A stretch of DNA of 64,000 nt from Trichocoleus desertorum NBK24 (GCF_030409055.1 NZ_CP116619.1:2556628-2620627), one strand, 5' to 3'; shown: positions 47,232 through 57,667, counted from the stretch's first letter. Program-made: numbers and translations. Notes: generated by a model not told the origin, from the sequence alone.

Positions 47232-47641
47232 GCTTCTAATTCTTCACAAGACCATTTGGACTAGACTACCAAATTTGGGTGAAGGATGGGTCTTGTCAGC
47301 GTTAAGGATTTAGTTTTTTTCGGTTAAAGTTGTGGCGATCGCCTAGTTTCCGTGGTCTTTCTGGGAAAGCACTGTGGGAAAGCACTAAGCGGTTTTTAGT
47401 TTAACTCTGGATGATCTATTTCTTTGTCAAAAACAAAAGAACTTAACGATCAGCTTGCTGCCCAGAATGCTCAATTTTTAGCCTCAATTCTTAGGCTCAA
47501 TATTTGAAAGATTAATCTTGCTAGTCCTAGCTTGTGGGCGATCGCACTAAGGGATCGGCTCGTTACAATAGAGGGATAGGGTTCCGAGGATTCGGACTCG
47601 CGAAGCTTAAAATTATTTAATCAATTCCAGTCACCCACTCG
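47232..47641. other. Divergent intergenic region, guaB3 / mutS2
   Basis: These 410 bases carry both promoters. They include a short direct repeat GGGAAAGCACT (two copies near 47368-47390) and HIP1 sites. I see no gene. Confidence 0.5.
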
Positions 47642-50047
47642 TTGAGACTCGGCACGCAGACTTTGATTCAATCTGAAACTTTAGACCTTTTAGAATGGCC
47701 ACGCCTGTGTCAGCATCTATCAACCTTTGCTGCCACTAAGTTAGGGGCGATCGCAGCACGGCATCTCACCATTCCCACCACATTAAATGAAAGCTTAGGG
47801 CTACTTGCCCAAACCCAGGAAGTTTATCAACTAGAAAGTCGCCTCACATCGGGGCTGTCGTTTGAGGGCATTAGTGATATTGGCGAGGCGCTAGAGCGGG
47901 CAGAGCGGCAAGGACTATTAACCGGGGAAGAGCTGTTTGCGATCGCCACGACTTTAGCAGGAGCACGCAACCTCCGTCGTGTGATCGACAACCAAACAGA
48001 CGTGCCTGTCTTAACTGAGCTAGTGGCAGAACTGCGAACCTATCCAGAATTAGAACAAGAAATTCATCGCTGCATTGATGAGCGCGGCAAGGTGATGGAC
48101 CGAGCTAGCCCGAAGCTGGGCGAAATTCGGGAGCAACAAAAGCAAGTGCGCGATCGCGTCTATCAAATGTTGCAAAACATTCTGCAACGGCAATCGAATG
48201 CGGTGCAGGAACAGTTAATTACACAGCGGAGCGATCGCTTTGTGCTTCCCGTGAAAGCGCCGCAGAAAGATGCAATTCCGGGCATTATTCATGACACCTC
48301 CATGAGTGGGGCGACGCTGTATGTCGAGCCTCATTCCACGGTGCAGTTGAATAACCAGTTGCGGCAACTCCTCCGGCGAGAACAAGCGGAAGAAGAAGCA
48401 GTGCGTCAAGTGCTGACCACTCAAGTTGCTGAAGTCAAGGCAGATTTGGAACGGTTGTTGGCGATCGCGACCACGCTCGACTTAGCCACAGCCCGCGCCC
48501 GCTACAGCTTATGGTTGCAAGCCAATCCACCCCGCTTTGTGGATCGAACGGCAGGAGAAAACGTCACCCTGCGAAACTTGCGCCATCCGCTCCTAGTTTG
48601 GCAACAACAGCACGAACAAGGGCGAGCCGTGGTGCCCATCGATCTGATGATTCGGCCCCAAATTCGCGTGGTCGCCATCACCGGACCCAACACGGGTGGT
48701 AAGACTGTAACACTAAAAACTTTGGGCTTAGCGGCTTTGATGGCAAAGGTGGGGCTGTTTATCCCGGCTCGCGAACCTGTAGAAATTCCTTGGTTTGACC
48801 AAGTTCTGACTGACATTGGCGATGAGCAGTCTATTGAGCAAAACCTTTCGACCTTTTCTGGGCACATTCGTCGGATTAGCCGCATTCTTGAGGCCATGAC
48901 GGAGCGATCGCTGGTACTGCTTGATGAGGTGGGCGCAGGCACCGACCCCTCGGAAGGCAGCGCTTTGGCTGTAGCGTTGTTGAAGTACTTGGCAGATCAG
49001 GCTCAATTGGCGATCGCCACTACTCACTTTGGCGAACTTAAAGCCCTGAAATATCAGGACGATCGGTTTGAGAACGCTGCCGTTGAGTTTGATGATGTCA
49101 CCCTCTCTCCTACCTATCGTCTGCTTTGGGGTATTCCGGGTCGCTCGAATGCTTTGACGATCGCGCGTCGGCTCGGTTTGAAAGCAGAAATCACTACCCA
49201 AGCGCAGCAATATGTCGGGGGCGCTTCCGAAGAAGTGAATGAGGTGATTGCAGGTCTAGAGGCACAGCGCCGACAACAAGAAACTAAAGCTCAAGAAGCC
49301 TCACAACTGCTGGAGCAAGCGGAACGATTACATCGACAAGTTTCGCAGAAAGCGACTGCACTCCAGGAGCGAGAGCGGGATTTGCAATTAGCGCAAGAAC
49401 GAGCAGTCCAAGAGGCGATCGCTCAAGCCAAAGGGGAAATTGCCCAGGTGATTCGACAATTGCAGCAAGGCCCAATGAGCGCCCAGGAAGCCCAAAAAGC
49501 GACTAATGCGCTCAACGAAATTGCGGGTCGTCGTCTACCCTCGAAGCAAAAACCAGTTCCCCCAAAACCTGCTTTTCGTCCGCAAGTGGGCGATCGCATC
49601 CGGATTCCCCGCTTAGGTCAGACCGCTGAAGTTCTCAGTGGCCCTGATGATGATGGGGAACTAACGGTGCGGTTTGGCTTAATGAAAATGACGGTGAAGC
49701 TCCAGGATGTCGAATCGCTGGATGGGCAAAAGCCAGAAATAGTAGCCAAGCCCAAGCCAGCGCCAGAACCTCCCCCGTTAGAGACCAAGCCTGCTCCAGT
49801 CATTCGCACTTCTCGCAATACGGTAGACATTCGTGGCAGCCGAGTAGCTGACTCGGAAACTAGCTTGGAGGAAGCCATTAGAGAGGCTCAAGCTCAAGGA
49901 ACCCTGTGGATTATTCATGGTCATGGTACCGGACGCTTACGCCAAGGCGTGCATGAGTTTTTGAAGCACCATCCGCAAGTGGAGCGTTTTGAGCTGGCTG
50001 AGCAAGCGGAAGGAGGTTCTGGGGTGACGGTGGCCTATCTGAAGTAA
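47642..50047 (+). CDS. mutS2: Endonuclease MutS2
   Basis: The protein of about 801 residues lacks the mismatch-recognition domain of MutS. It has the lever/core (1-290), an ABC-type ATPase with Walker A GPNTGGKT and Walker B LLDEVGAGTDPSEGSAL, and a coiled coil (about 530-620). The C-terminal Smr nuclease domain has VDIRGSRV and WIIHGHGTGRLRQGV. MutS2 restrains recombination and in other bacteria rescues collided ribosomes. No ATG is available at the N-terminus: TTG at 47642 or TTG at 47663 (MIQSETLDLLEWPRL) must be used, and the second fits the family better. Confidence 0.94.
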   Translation: MRLGTQTLIQSETLDLLEWPRLCQHLSTFAATKLGAIAARHLTIPTTLNESLGLLAQTQEVYQLESRLTSGLSFEGISDIGEALERAERQGLLTGEELFAIATTLAGARNLRRVIDNQTDVPVLTELVAELRTYPELEQEIHRCIDERGKVMDRASPKLGEIREQQKQVRDRVYQMLQNILQRQSNAVQEQLITQRSDRFVLPVKAPQKDAIPGIIHDTSMSGATLYVEPHSTVQLNNQLRQLLRREQAEEEAVRQVLTTQVAEVKADLERLLAIATTLDLATARARYSLWLQANPPRFVDRTAGENVTLRNLRHPLLVWQQQHEQGRAVVPIDLMIRPQIRVVAITGPNTGGKTVTLKTLGLAALMAKVGLFIPAREPVEIPWFDQVLTDIGDEQSIEQNLSTFSGHIRRISRILEAMTERSLVLLDEVGAGTDPSEGSALAVALLKYLADQAQLAIATTHFGELKALKYQDDRFENAAVEFDDVTLSPTYRLLWGIPGRSNALTIARRLGLKAEITTQAQQYVGGASEEVNEVIAGLEAQRRQQETKAQEASQLLEQAERLHRQVSQKATALQERERDLQLAQERAVQEAIAQAKGEIAQVIRQLQQGPMSAQEAQKATNALNEIAGRRLPSKQKPVPPKPAFRPQVGDRIRIPRLGQTAEVLSGPDDDGELTVRFGLMKMTVKLQDVESLDGQKPEIVAKPKPAPEPPPLETKPAPVIRTSRNTVDIRGSRVADSETSLEEAIREAQAQGTLWIIHGHGTGRLRQGVHEFLKHHPQVERFELAEQAEGGSGVTVAYLK

Positions 50048-50055
50048 ACCGAACC

Positions 50056-50115
50056 TTGGGGGCACTCGCCCCCAAACCCCCGCTGAGGGACGGTTGCGTC
50101 CCTCAGACTCCCTCC
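50056..50115 (+). repeat. Dispersed 60-base hairpin repeat, copy 2
   Basis: This copy aligns with 9810-9869 in inverse orientation at about 52 of 60 bases. It can form the hairpins TTGGGGGC-ACTC-GCCCCCAA and CTGAGGGACG-GT-TGCGTCCCTCAG. It begins eight bases after the mutS2 stop and has no T-run, so it is not a classic terminator but could protect the mRNA end. Confidence 0.8.
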
Positions 50116-50194
50116 AAACGAGTTTGACTGTAGGCGTTTCGGGCTATGGATTTTTGGGGTTAGGTGGTCAATTGTGAAGGTAGGGGATTGAGAG

Positions 50195-52618
50195 TTATGC
50201 AATGGCATCGGTTGCCCGTCCCATCAGTTGCGCGATCGCTCGGATGAGTTCGTCGGGTTCGATCGGCTTTGCCATATGCTGTTGAAACCCGGCTGCTAGC
50301 ACTTGTTGTTGGTTAGTTTCGCCTGCATAGGCAGTTAGGGCGATCGCGGGAATGGTGCCGCCTTGGTGAGGAGGCAGCGATCGCACCTGGCGAATCAGCA
50401 TATAACCATCGACTTGGGGCATGCCGATGTCGCTCAAAAGTAAATCAGGTGATGTTTGGCTGAGCAGTTGGAGCGCTGCCGTTGCAGACTCAGCGTTGGT
50501 GACTATGGCTCCAGCCTGCTCCAAAACAAAACTCACTACTTCTCGCGTATCCGTATCGTCATCGACTAGCAAAATTCTTAGATTTTTTAGGAGAGGCTCT
50601 AGGCAAAGGGGTTGGGCATTCGTGGGCAAGAGGTCATGCTGGCCGACTTCTCCTTGCTGCCAAATGGGTAAGCGCACCAAAAAAGTCGCTCCTTGGTCTT
50701 CTCCAGCACTTGCTGCTTGGATTACGCCACCATGCAGTTCTATTAAGTTCCGAGCGATCGCCAAGCCTAGCCCTAAGCCACCGAAAATGCGAGTGGTGGT
50801 GCTATCTGCCTGACGAAAATAATCAAAGATATAAGCTAGAAATTCTGGGGCAATGCCTCTACCTGTATCACTCACTCGAATTTGAGCTTGCTGAGCAACT
50901 TGCTCCAGCTTCACTTCTACCCGTCCACCCGGAGGAGTGAATTTCACCGCATTGGAGAGCAAGTTCCAAATGACCTGTTGCAGTCGGTTTTGATCGCCTG
51001 AGACTTTGCCCACTGTGCCATCCAAGATAGCTTGAATCTGGATCGACTTCGCTTCTGCGGCCAACCGGACTGTCTCGATCGCGGCGTTAATTACAACGGC
51101 TAAGCTGACCGGATGAGCACTCAGAGTTAGCTTGCCTTGCAAAATTCGAGAAACATCCAGCAAATCTTCAATTAGCTGAGTTTGCAGCTTGGCATTACGC
51201 TCAATCGTCTCCAATGCTAAAGCCGCTTTGGCAGGTTCTAGCTTGCCCCCTCTCAACAACTTGACCCAACCCAAAATGGGATTGAGTGGGGTACGCAATT
51301 CGTGGGACAGCACAGCCAGAAATTCGTCTTTGATCCGGTTGGCCGCTTCCGCTTCTGCTCGTAAGCTTTTCTGCTCCTGATATAGCTCTGTCGTCCCAAT
51401 GGCTGAGGCAGATAAGTTAGCCAGCGCCATTCCCACTCGAACTTCTGTGGAACTAAATTGGTGGGGTTGGTGATAATAAAACACCAAAGTTCCAGAGGTT
51501 TCGCCATGAATTTTCAGCGGCAATACTAGAAGCGCCAGAATCCCTTCTTGGCGATAGTTTGCCTTGCGAATTTCTAGGAGGGGTGACTGCTCTACATCCT
51601 CGATCACATAAGGCTGGTCTGGCATGGACGGTGTGGCGGTCGTCACTTGAATCACAGATTGTTGATACGCCTCCGACAAACCTGCGGCTGAGACGACTTG
51701 CCACTTATTGAGGGAAGGCAGAAAGCGCCAAACTGCATAGGCATCTGCGGCAATCAAACTGCAAGATAGATTTAGAATCTTGGGCAACAGAGCATTGAGT
51801 TCTAGAGAACTAATTAGCGTACTGGAGGCTTCGACCAACAACGTTAGCTTCTGCTCGACACTTTGCTGAAGTCGCAGGGCTTCTTCCCGTTGCTGGAGGG
51901 CTGCGTGAGCGGCTTGGTAGAGACGAGCATTGTCTACAGCGATCGCGGCCCGCTGTGCCAAATCTTCTGCCAAAACCAAATCAACTCTTTCATAGCGCTG
52001 CTCAGATTCAGCCGTGGCAAAGGTAATGACACCCAACACGCGATCGCGAGCAATCAGTGGCACCACCATCAAGGACTGGCAACCCAAACTACGCAACAGC
52101 TTTAAATGAACCGCATCTTGGGCATAGGCAACCAAGAAATCTTCGGAGATATGAGGAATTAGCTCTGAAGCTCTAGTTCGCACACTGTGGGCAGGGCCGA
52201 AAAGAGCGTGGAGCGGAGGTGGATAATGCTGGTTTAATTCCCACGCTTGAGCCACCTTAACAGGATCGAGATGAACCACAGCCAAGCGTTGCAACGTCCC
52301 ATCTGGACTCAAGACATCCACAAAACACCAATCCGCGATCGTTGAAACGGCGAGTTGGGCCACACTATTTAATGTCGCTTCATAGTCGAGAGAGCTGGCT
52401 AGGACTCGGCTTACTCCCGCTAAAAATGCGGCCCGTCGCTCTGCCGATTCGGCCACAGTCCGGGCTGCCTGCTCTCGCACTAGGAGCTGCTGTCCTTCAG
52501 CTTTTGCCTTTTGCAGTGCTTGGGTGCGTTGGCTCAATACTTCCAGCTCATCATTGCGCTGGCGTAGTGCTGCTATCTCACAGAGGAGTTGCTCTCTAGT
52601 TTTGTCTTCATCTCTCAT
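50195..52618 (-). CDS. GAF-GAF hybrid histidine kinase with receiver
   Basis: From the ATG at 52618 the protein has 807 residues: an N-terminal coiled coil, GAF1 (about 65-235), GAF2 (about 260-410), HisKA with H439 in VLSHELRTPLNPILGW, HATPase (to about 650), and a C-terminal receiver with DDD, D730 in LLLSDIGMPQVDGY and the conserved AKP Lys. Neither GAF has the Cys-His bilin motif, so the ligand is unknown. Soluble. It converges on mutS2 across the hairpin repeat. The frame extends to a TTG at 52657 without need. Confidence 0.93.
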   Translation of the reverse strand: MRDEDKTREQLLCEIAALRQRNDELEVLSQRTQALQKAKAEGQQLLVREQAARTVAESAERRAAFLAGVSRVLASSLDYEATLNSVAQLAVSTIADWCFVDVLSPDGTLQRLAVVHLDPVKVAQAWELNQHYPPPLHALFGPAHSVRTRASELIPHISEDFLVAYAQDAVHLKLLRSLGCQSLMVVPLIARDRVLGVITFATAESEQRYERVDLVLAEDLAQRAAIAVDNARLYQAAHAALQQREEALRLQQSVEQKLTLLVEASSTLISSLELNALLPKILNLSCSLIAADAYAVWRFLPSLNKWQVVSAAGLSEAYQQSVIQVTTATPSMPDQPYVIEDVEQSPLLEIRKANYRQEGILALLVLPLKIHGETSGTLVFYYHQPHQFSSTEVRVGMALANLSASAIGTTELYQEQKSLRAEAEAANRIKDEFLAVLSHELRTPLNPILGWVKLLRGGKLEPAKAALALETIERNAKLQTQLIEDLLDVSRILQGKLTLSAHPVSLAVVINAAIETVRLAAEAKSIQIQAILDGTVGKVSGDQNRLQQVIWNLLSNAVKFTPPGGRVEVKLEQVAQQAQIRVSDTGRGIAPEFLAYIFDYFRQADSTTTRIFGGLGLGLAIARNLIELHGGVIQAASAGEDQGATFLVRLPIWQQGEVGQHDLLPTNAQPLCLEPLLKNLRILLVDDDTDTREVVSFVLEQAGAIVTNAESATAALQLLSQTSPDLLLSDIGMPQVDGYMLIRQVRSLPPHQGGTIPAIALTAYAGETNQQQVLAAGFQQHMAKPIEPDELIRAIAQLMGRATDAIA

Positions 52619-53164
52619 CTGAATCAGCAAACCTTGTTTGAGACAGTTCTCAAGCACTAGTCGAAAGCACTAATCGAAAGCACAGACAGCAACCTCTAGA
52701 GCGTATTTGTATCCTGCTGTTGCAGTTGAAATTAGCCTAAGCCGCAGTCCCTGAGAGCACTCAACCGTGAGGCGACTTTGGACCCAGTAATGCACAAGTA
52801 ACGCAACAGCGGGCGTGAAAAAGTTAGCCATCTATATTCAAGTTATAGAAGCACTCCTAAGGACTGGAGCGCAATTCATATCAGATTCTTTAGACTTATG
52901 CTCTAGGCTTAGACGGGCGATCGCTTCTGGCATTTTTCTGGTATTCGCTGAGGTTGCTCCTACAAGCAGGGTATTCCTGAACTTCATTCACCGTTCATAC
53001 TTCGTAATTCTCTGGGCAAGAGCAATGTACCTTCTGATAGACGGCGCTTCTATCTAGGCACCGTAGGATTCATTTCAAAAGGATATTGATGTCGCCGTAT
53101 AGATCGCGTCGCTATTTTTTGACCAAAACTAGCAGAGCTTCACTAGAATCACGAGGAGATTGGT
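52619..53164. other. Intergenic region, hybrid kinase / secreted protein
   Basis: These 546 bases contain a slippage-type repeat (AGCACTAGTCGAA and AGCACTAATCGAA near 52652-52680). A GTG-started 80-codon frame at 52815-53057 is not convincing. The ribosome site GAGGAG of the gene at 53165 lies at the right edge. There is nothing else I can support. Confidence 0.55.
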
Positions 53165-53515
53165 ATGCAACGAATTCTTGTCGCAGTTGGACAGTTTATT
53201 CGCAGTAGTCTGGTGGTGATTGGGTTGGTTGGTGTACTGAGCCTATCTAGCCTGATCATTTCGCAAGCTAGCTACGCTGACAACGCAAACGTGCGTAACT
53301 TTAAGACCGACCAAGTCAACCCATCCAAGGCAGAAAAGCAGTCGGTGGAAACAAGGGAACAAGCTTATAACAACGCCACAAGATTTGCTAAAGATCCCAA
53401 TGGTCTAGAGCAAGAATACGAAAAGAACTTCAAATCTTACGAAGAGAAACACCCTGATGCGGGCCTTGTAAAAGGTGCAAAACATCTAATCGAAAAAGTT
53501 ACAGGCAACGACTAG
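53165..53515 (+). CDS. Small secreted protein, unrecognised
   Basis: The 116-residue protein has a clear signal peptide (about residues 1-39, hydrophobic core LVVIGLVGVLSLSSLII, probable cleavage after ASYA). The mature part is charged and helical, without Cys, rich in Lys, Glu and Asn (QSVETREQAYNNATRFAKD). The start is well supported by GAGGAG six bases upstream. It is flanked by a strong terminator 125 bases downstream, so it is a single-gene unit. It is probably lumenal or periplasmic; no family is recognised with confidence. Confidence 0.8.
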   Translation: MQRILVAVGQFIRSSLVVIGLVGVLSLSSLIISQASYADNANVRNFKTDQVNPSKAEKQSVETREQAYNNATRFAKDPNGLEQEYEKNFKSYEEKHPDAGLVKGAKHLIEKVTGND

Positions 53516-53870
53516 AACTCACAGTTGGATTTCTGGTTCAAGCGGATGTGTTCATGGCTACGTCAGAACTTAATGGTTGAATTTTGCCAGCCTATACAAC
53601 TTCAACCGCTGGCCTAAATCCTTAAAAATGGCTTATTTTTCCCATCTAATTTTTAGATTTAGATGGGTTTTTCTTATGTATAAATTAATATCCCAGCTAG
53701 GATAATCAACTCACTATTTGAGAGCAATAATTTTCTGCCATTCTGTCCTGAGTCTTACTAGACTAGGCGTTAGATATAAGTTAAGTCCAAAAAGCCAAAT
53801 CCAGATTAAGCCTAGAAATTCCTAGTGGCGTTTCTCCCTCAGTAGATTCCCAACTCTTATTTAGAACCTT
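53516..53870. other. Intergenic region with terminator
   Basis: These 355 bases contain the terminator at 53641-53674 for the secreted-protein gene and then the upstream region of the amidase. No further gene is seen. Confidence 0.6.
53641..53674 (+). terminator. Terminator after small secreted protein gene
   Basis: CCCATCTAA pairs with TTAGATGGG around a short AT-rich loop, followed by TTTTTC. It lies 125 bases past the stop. Confidence 0.85.
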
Positions 53871-54842
53871 ATGAATTTTCTGCGCCAGCTTCGGAGTCTT
53901 GACAACCAACTGAAAGCGCTCTTGGCAACTGTGGTGATTAGTGTGGTGTGGCTGGTTTATGCGGTCACAACAATTCAACCCGGTGATGCGGAAATCCTGG
54001 CGAATCAACCCCAACCGATCGCGATCGCCTCAGTTCCGCCCAGTCAAATGCGGCCATCTGAGAACCGAGCTAGTGCTTCACCGCCAGCTACCTCACCGTC
54101 AGCCACCTCACGGCCAGCTTCAGTCACAGTGCCCACGGTTCCTCTAGAGCCACCCGCTACTCGACCCATCCAATCCCCAACACAATCCCAGCAATCTCCT
54201 CAGCCACCTCAGCCACCAACTAATTCGCCCGCTGTGCCCACTTACCAACCGAGGGAACTTGTCGCTTTCGCAGACCCCACAAACTACGGGGAGCGAGTGG
54301 TCAGGGATACCTATGGTCACCCAGTGGCTCAGGCACCCATTATTGTGCTACACGAAACGGTCAGTTCTGCCAACAGCACTATCTCATTTTTTCAGACTCC
54401 TCATCCTAGAGATGAAGACCAAGCTAGCTACCATGCTCTGATTACGCAAGATGGCACCATTGTTTACCTTGTGCCTCCCGATAAGCGAGCCTTTGGAGCT
54501 GGCAACTCCGTGTTTAATGGCCTCAATGGCCCGGAGGCGGTGAAAACTCATCCTAAATTTCCACCTTCTGTCAACAATTTTGCCTACCATATCTCTTTAG
54601 AAACCCCACCCGATGGCCGTAACAATGCCAATCGTCACAGCGGCTACACAGCAGCCCAGTACCAATCGCTGAGCTGGTTGGTTGCGAGAGCAGCGGTGCC
54701 CGAATCGAGAATTACTACTCACCAAGCGGTCGATCGCTCTGGATCTCGGAAAGATCCTCGCAGCTTTAATCAGCAAACATTCCTGACGCTGCTACGCTCT
54801 TATACTCGACCTGCTCAGACGGCTCCTACACCGCGTGGCTAA
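53871..54842 (+). CDS. N-acetylmuramoyl-L-alanine amidase, membrane-anchored
   Basis: The 323-residue protein has an N-terminal membrane anchor (about 16-34), a long Pro/Ser/Thr-rich linker (40-125) and an Amidase_2/PGRP catalytic domain. Zinc-ligand His are visible in IIVLHETVSS and ITTHQAVDRSGSRKDP, and the substrate-groove segment QASYHALITQDGTIVYLVP is present. It should cleave the MurNAc-L-Ala bond in peptidoglycan from the periplasmic side. The linker encodes a low-complexity PPATSPSATSRPAS stretch. It is convergent with the porin locus. Confidence 0.92.
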   Translation: MNFLRQLRSLDNQLKALLATVVISVVWLVYAVTTIQPGDAEILANQPQPIAIASVPPSQMRPSENRASASPPATSPSATSRPASVTVPTVPLEPPATRPIQSPTQSQQSPQPPQPPTNSPAVPTYQPRELVAFADPTNYGERVVRDTYGHPVAQAPIIVLHETVSSANSTISFFQTPHPRDEDQASYHALITQDGTIVYLVPPDKRAFGAGNSVFNGLNGPEAVKTHPKFPPSVNNFAYHISLETPPDGRNNANRHSGYTAAQYQSLSWLVARAAVPESRITTHQAVDRSGSRKDPRSFNQQTFLTLLRSYTRPAQTAPTPRG

Positions 54843-54883
54843 TCGCTACTCCCTGGCGATCGCTGCCTAGACTCAGATCATCC

Positions 54884-56660
54884 TTAAAACTGAAACACGG
54901 TTCTAACCACGCCCACAAAGACATCATCATTTTCTGCATTGTGATTCGGTGCTGTGAGCCAGATGATTCCTGGCGTGACGGTAACGTTGTCATTGAAGCG
55001 GTATTTATAGAAAGTCTCCAAATGGAGAGAAGTGTCTCGGTCGGGTTGCCCACCATTGAGATTATTGCTAATTGCGGTGACTTTGGGTTCCATACCGACT
55101 AATATGCCGCCCAAGTTTCCTTCCTTACCCAAGTCGGGAAAGGCGATCGTCACGGCCCAGTTCCACACATCCGATTTGCCAGTACCGATGTAGCGTTGGT
55201 TAGAGTATCCGACCCAGCCGCCTAAAGCAAAATTGCGACTCAGGGTGAAGGTACTAGAAATGCCATAGGAATCGACGCTGACGGGTCTGCCGAAGGTACT
55301 GTTGGCTAGGTTGCTCCCTGTGGAGGTGCCAAAGGCAGGGCTAAAACCGGGCGTGTAGCTGTTGACATAGGTAAAGCCGATGCGGGCGCGATCGCTAGGG
55401 CTAACAATCAATTGAGCCAACGCGCCATACTGCCCATCAAACAAACCATTTTTCTCAACTGGATCGGCGGCATTTGGTACCAGGTAGCCCAGGTTGAGTT
55501 CCAGATTGTCGTTAAAGAGATGCCGCAGCCCGAAGCCAGCGCCACCGGAGTAGTTATAAATTGGGTTGCGGAGAGCGAATAACGAGACCGCACCGCCATC
55601 AAAGTATGGATTGAGTTGCGAAGATGCGTCTATATCTACAAAGCCATTACCCGTGCCTGCCAGGTAAACATTGGTTCTAGGCCCCACCGGAAAGCGATAG
55701 CGCAGCAAACCCAGAATAAAAGAGTTGTTGCTGTCCCCATCAAACTCCACTCTGCCTTCATTGGTGAGCAAGGGGCCACTGCCTTCATTCAAAATTAAGC
55801 CAGTTCCTCTCGTACCCGGAGTTGTCCCTCCTAAAGGCTCGATATTGTTGGCCTGTAGGCGAGTGGTTAATAAATCCTGGCCTGTGAAACTGGTATCCAA
55901 ATTAAGGCGAACTCTGGTGCCCAAAGTAGGGATCTGCTCAGCAGGTTGACCATCAGCGCGATCGCCCCCTAACACACTCACCAGACCCACCAACGCTTCC
56001 CCATGCAACTTGGTGGTAGTCGAGAACTGGTTGGCCTCTAGTTCCGCTGTGCGAACTTCTAGCGTATCGACTCGCCCCCGCAAAACACTCAGCTCTGCTG
56101 CGAACTCTTCCTGCAATCTTTAGTAAGATCGCCAAATCTTCTTTACGAACTAGATCAGTGGTTCCAGCAGAAATTAACTCTTGAATTCGATCTAGCGCTG
56201 CATTCACACCCGCCGCAAATTCATACCGAGTCAGCGATCGATTGCCTCGAAAGGTGCCATCTGGATAGCCCGCAATTACACCATACCTTTCAACCAGCGA
56301 TTGCAATGCCTGAAAAGCCCAGTCTGTCGGTTGCACATCGGATAACTGCGAAACTGAAGTCACTTGAGCGAGCGGTTGATCTTCATTAACCGTGATTGCT
56401 AGTACTTCTGTAGGTAGGCTCTCTGCGGTTGGGGTGGGCAAATTCGAGGTGTCTAAGGGTGGAGTAGCTGACTTTAAGGGTTTTGAGGTTGAAACTTCAG
56501 CAACAACCAGGCTTGGATGGGCAGAACTCCCGATCGCACTCGTTAGCGCTAAATTTTTTGCAACTAGGTTTTCCCCAGCCAACGTCATAGATGAATCAAT
56601 AAGATAGAACCCTAAAACCGCTGAATTGATTAATAAAGAATAGCCAAAAAACCGTCTCAT
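54884..56660 (-). pseudogene. SLH/OprB iron-uptake-type porin, frameshifted
   Basis: The gene encodes a signal sequence, an SLH domain (DVQPTDWAFQALQSLVERYGVIAGYPDGTFRG), a short coiled coil and an OprB-type beta-barrel ending in Phe (RTVFQF), as expected for an outer-membrane porin. The SLH half stays in one frame to KEDLAILLKIAG. The barrel half continues from QEEFAAELSVLRGRVDTLE in another frame. One extra base near 56117-56121 explains the break. Both halves are otherwise intact, so this is either a recent mutation or a sequencing error. The start is the ATG at 56660, with GAGG seven bases upstream. Such porins import iron and other solutes. Confidence 0.88.
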
Positions 56661-57379
56661 ATAGCCCTCATCAGAAGTCAAACAACCACTAATGCGAAAA
56701 AGTGAATTTTAATAAGCAAAAAATTAAAACTACACAGTAGAAAAATTAATCAGCCTAATCTTAGTAATTCAAAAACCTGCACAGAAACTACTGCTAAGTT
56801 GCAAAACACTTAACAGCTAAATTAGGCTAAAACGAATTCAAGCTAATATTGCAAATACAGCTAATGCAGCCGTTTGGTCTCAGTACAGCTAAACCTATTT
56901 CAAATAAAATCCCAGGTGCAATTCCTGATTCAAAAAGCTTTGGACGTGATTATCTTGCAGGAGCAACTTGATAAAGCTGTCGAATTCATCAAGCCAATTA
57001 ACCGAATTATATCCAGATTTATATTTTCAGATAAATGAAATCATTCATTTTATACACAAGTAGAGAAATTGTATTTGTTCGTAAAGATTGAGGTCGTTCT
57101 ACAAAAATTTAGTCTTATAAACTTCTAGTTTTTATCTCTAAAGGTGTATTTACAATTAAAACTAGAACTAAAGATCACATTAGTTTATTAAGCAAAGTTT
57201 GGAAAGTATCCTATCGAGATAAAAACCTCTTAGCGTAGACTCTAGGGTGAAGAAGCAATAGCTTCCTATCAACAATGCTGCTGGCAGACGGGGCGGTGAC
57301 GTCTCACAAATCACCCTCGATGGAAAGTTACTCTCACCCTTTGGATAGTAATTGAGTCAGCAACGGCAAAGGTAGCCTA
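56661..57379. other. AT-rich intergenic region upstream of porin
   Basis: These 719 bases are notably AT-rich compared with their surroundings. CAGCTAA-like words recur between about 56810 and 56895. The porin promoter and a long leader are expected here. I find no clear Fur box, no ORF and no recognised RNA. Confidence 0.55.
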
Positions 57380-57667
57380 ATGAAGCGGATAAAACCGTTT
57401 ACTGGTTTAACGAGTGCAGTTCAGGTTAACTCAATGGTTGAAACCGTCAAAAAGTCCCAAAGTTCCCAAGCCCAGTCCCAAGCTCAGCTACCTCAACCCT
57501 CGTCACTGGTTAGGCTCGTACAGATGAGTTTGGCGGGATTTGCTTTCCTATATTTGTTGGGCTACGGCTGGGCTGGACACAGGTTACAATCGCGATCGCC
57601 CGCGTACCAAGCAACCACCCCTGTCTCTAGCAGCGATACCGACGACGCGCTTGTTCTACAGCCTTAG
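57380..57667 (+). CDS. Small single-pass membrane protein, unrecognised
   Basis: The 95-residue protein has a Ser/Gln-rich N-terminus (a KKSQSSQAQSQAQ stretch), one membrane segment at about residues 48-68 (MSLAGFAFLYLLGYGWAG) and a short polar tail. AAAGGT precedes the ATG. The composition is compatible with a real gene but no family is recognised. It stands alone between the AT-rich region and the convergent TPR gene. Confidence 0.6.
   Translation: MKRIKPFTGLTSAVQVNSMVETVKKSQSSQAQSQAQLPQPSSLVRLVQMSLAGFAFLYLLGYGWAGHRLQSRSPAYQATTPVSSSDTDDALVLQP

Noticed and set aside
52815-53057. 80-codon GTG-started frame upstream of the secreted-protein gene
   Set aside because: The composition is not convincingly coding, no Shine-Dalgarno is seen and I recognise no homologue.
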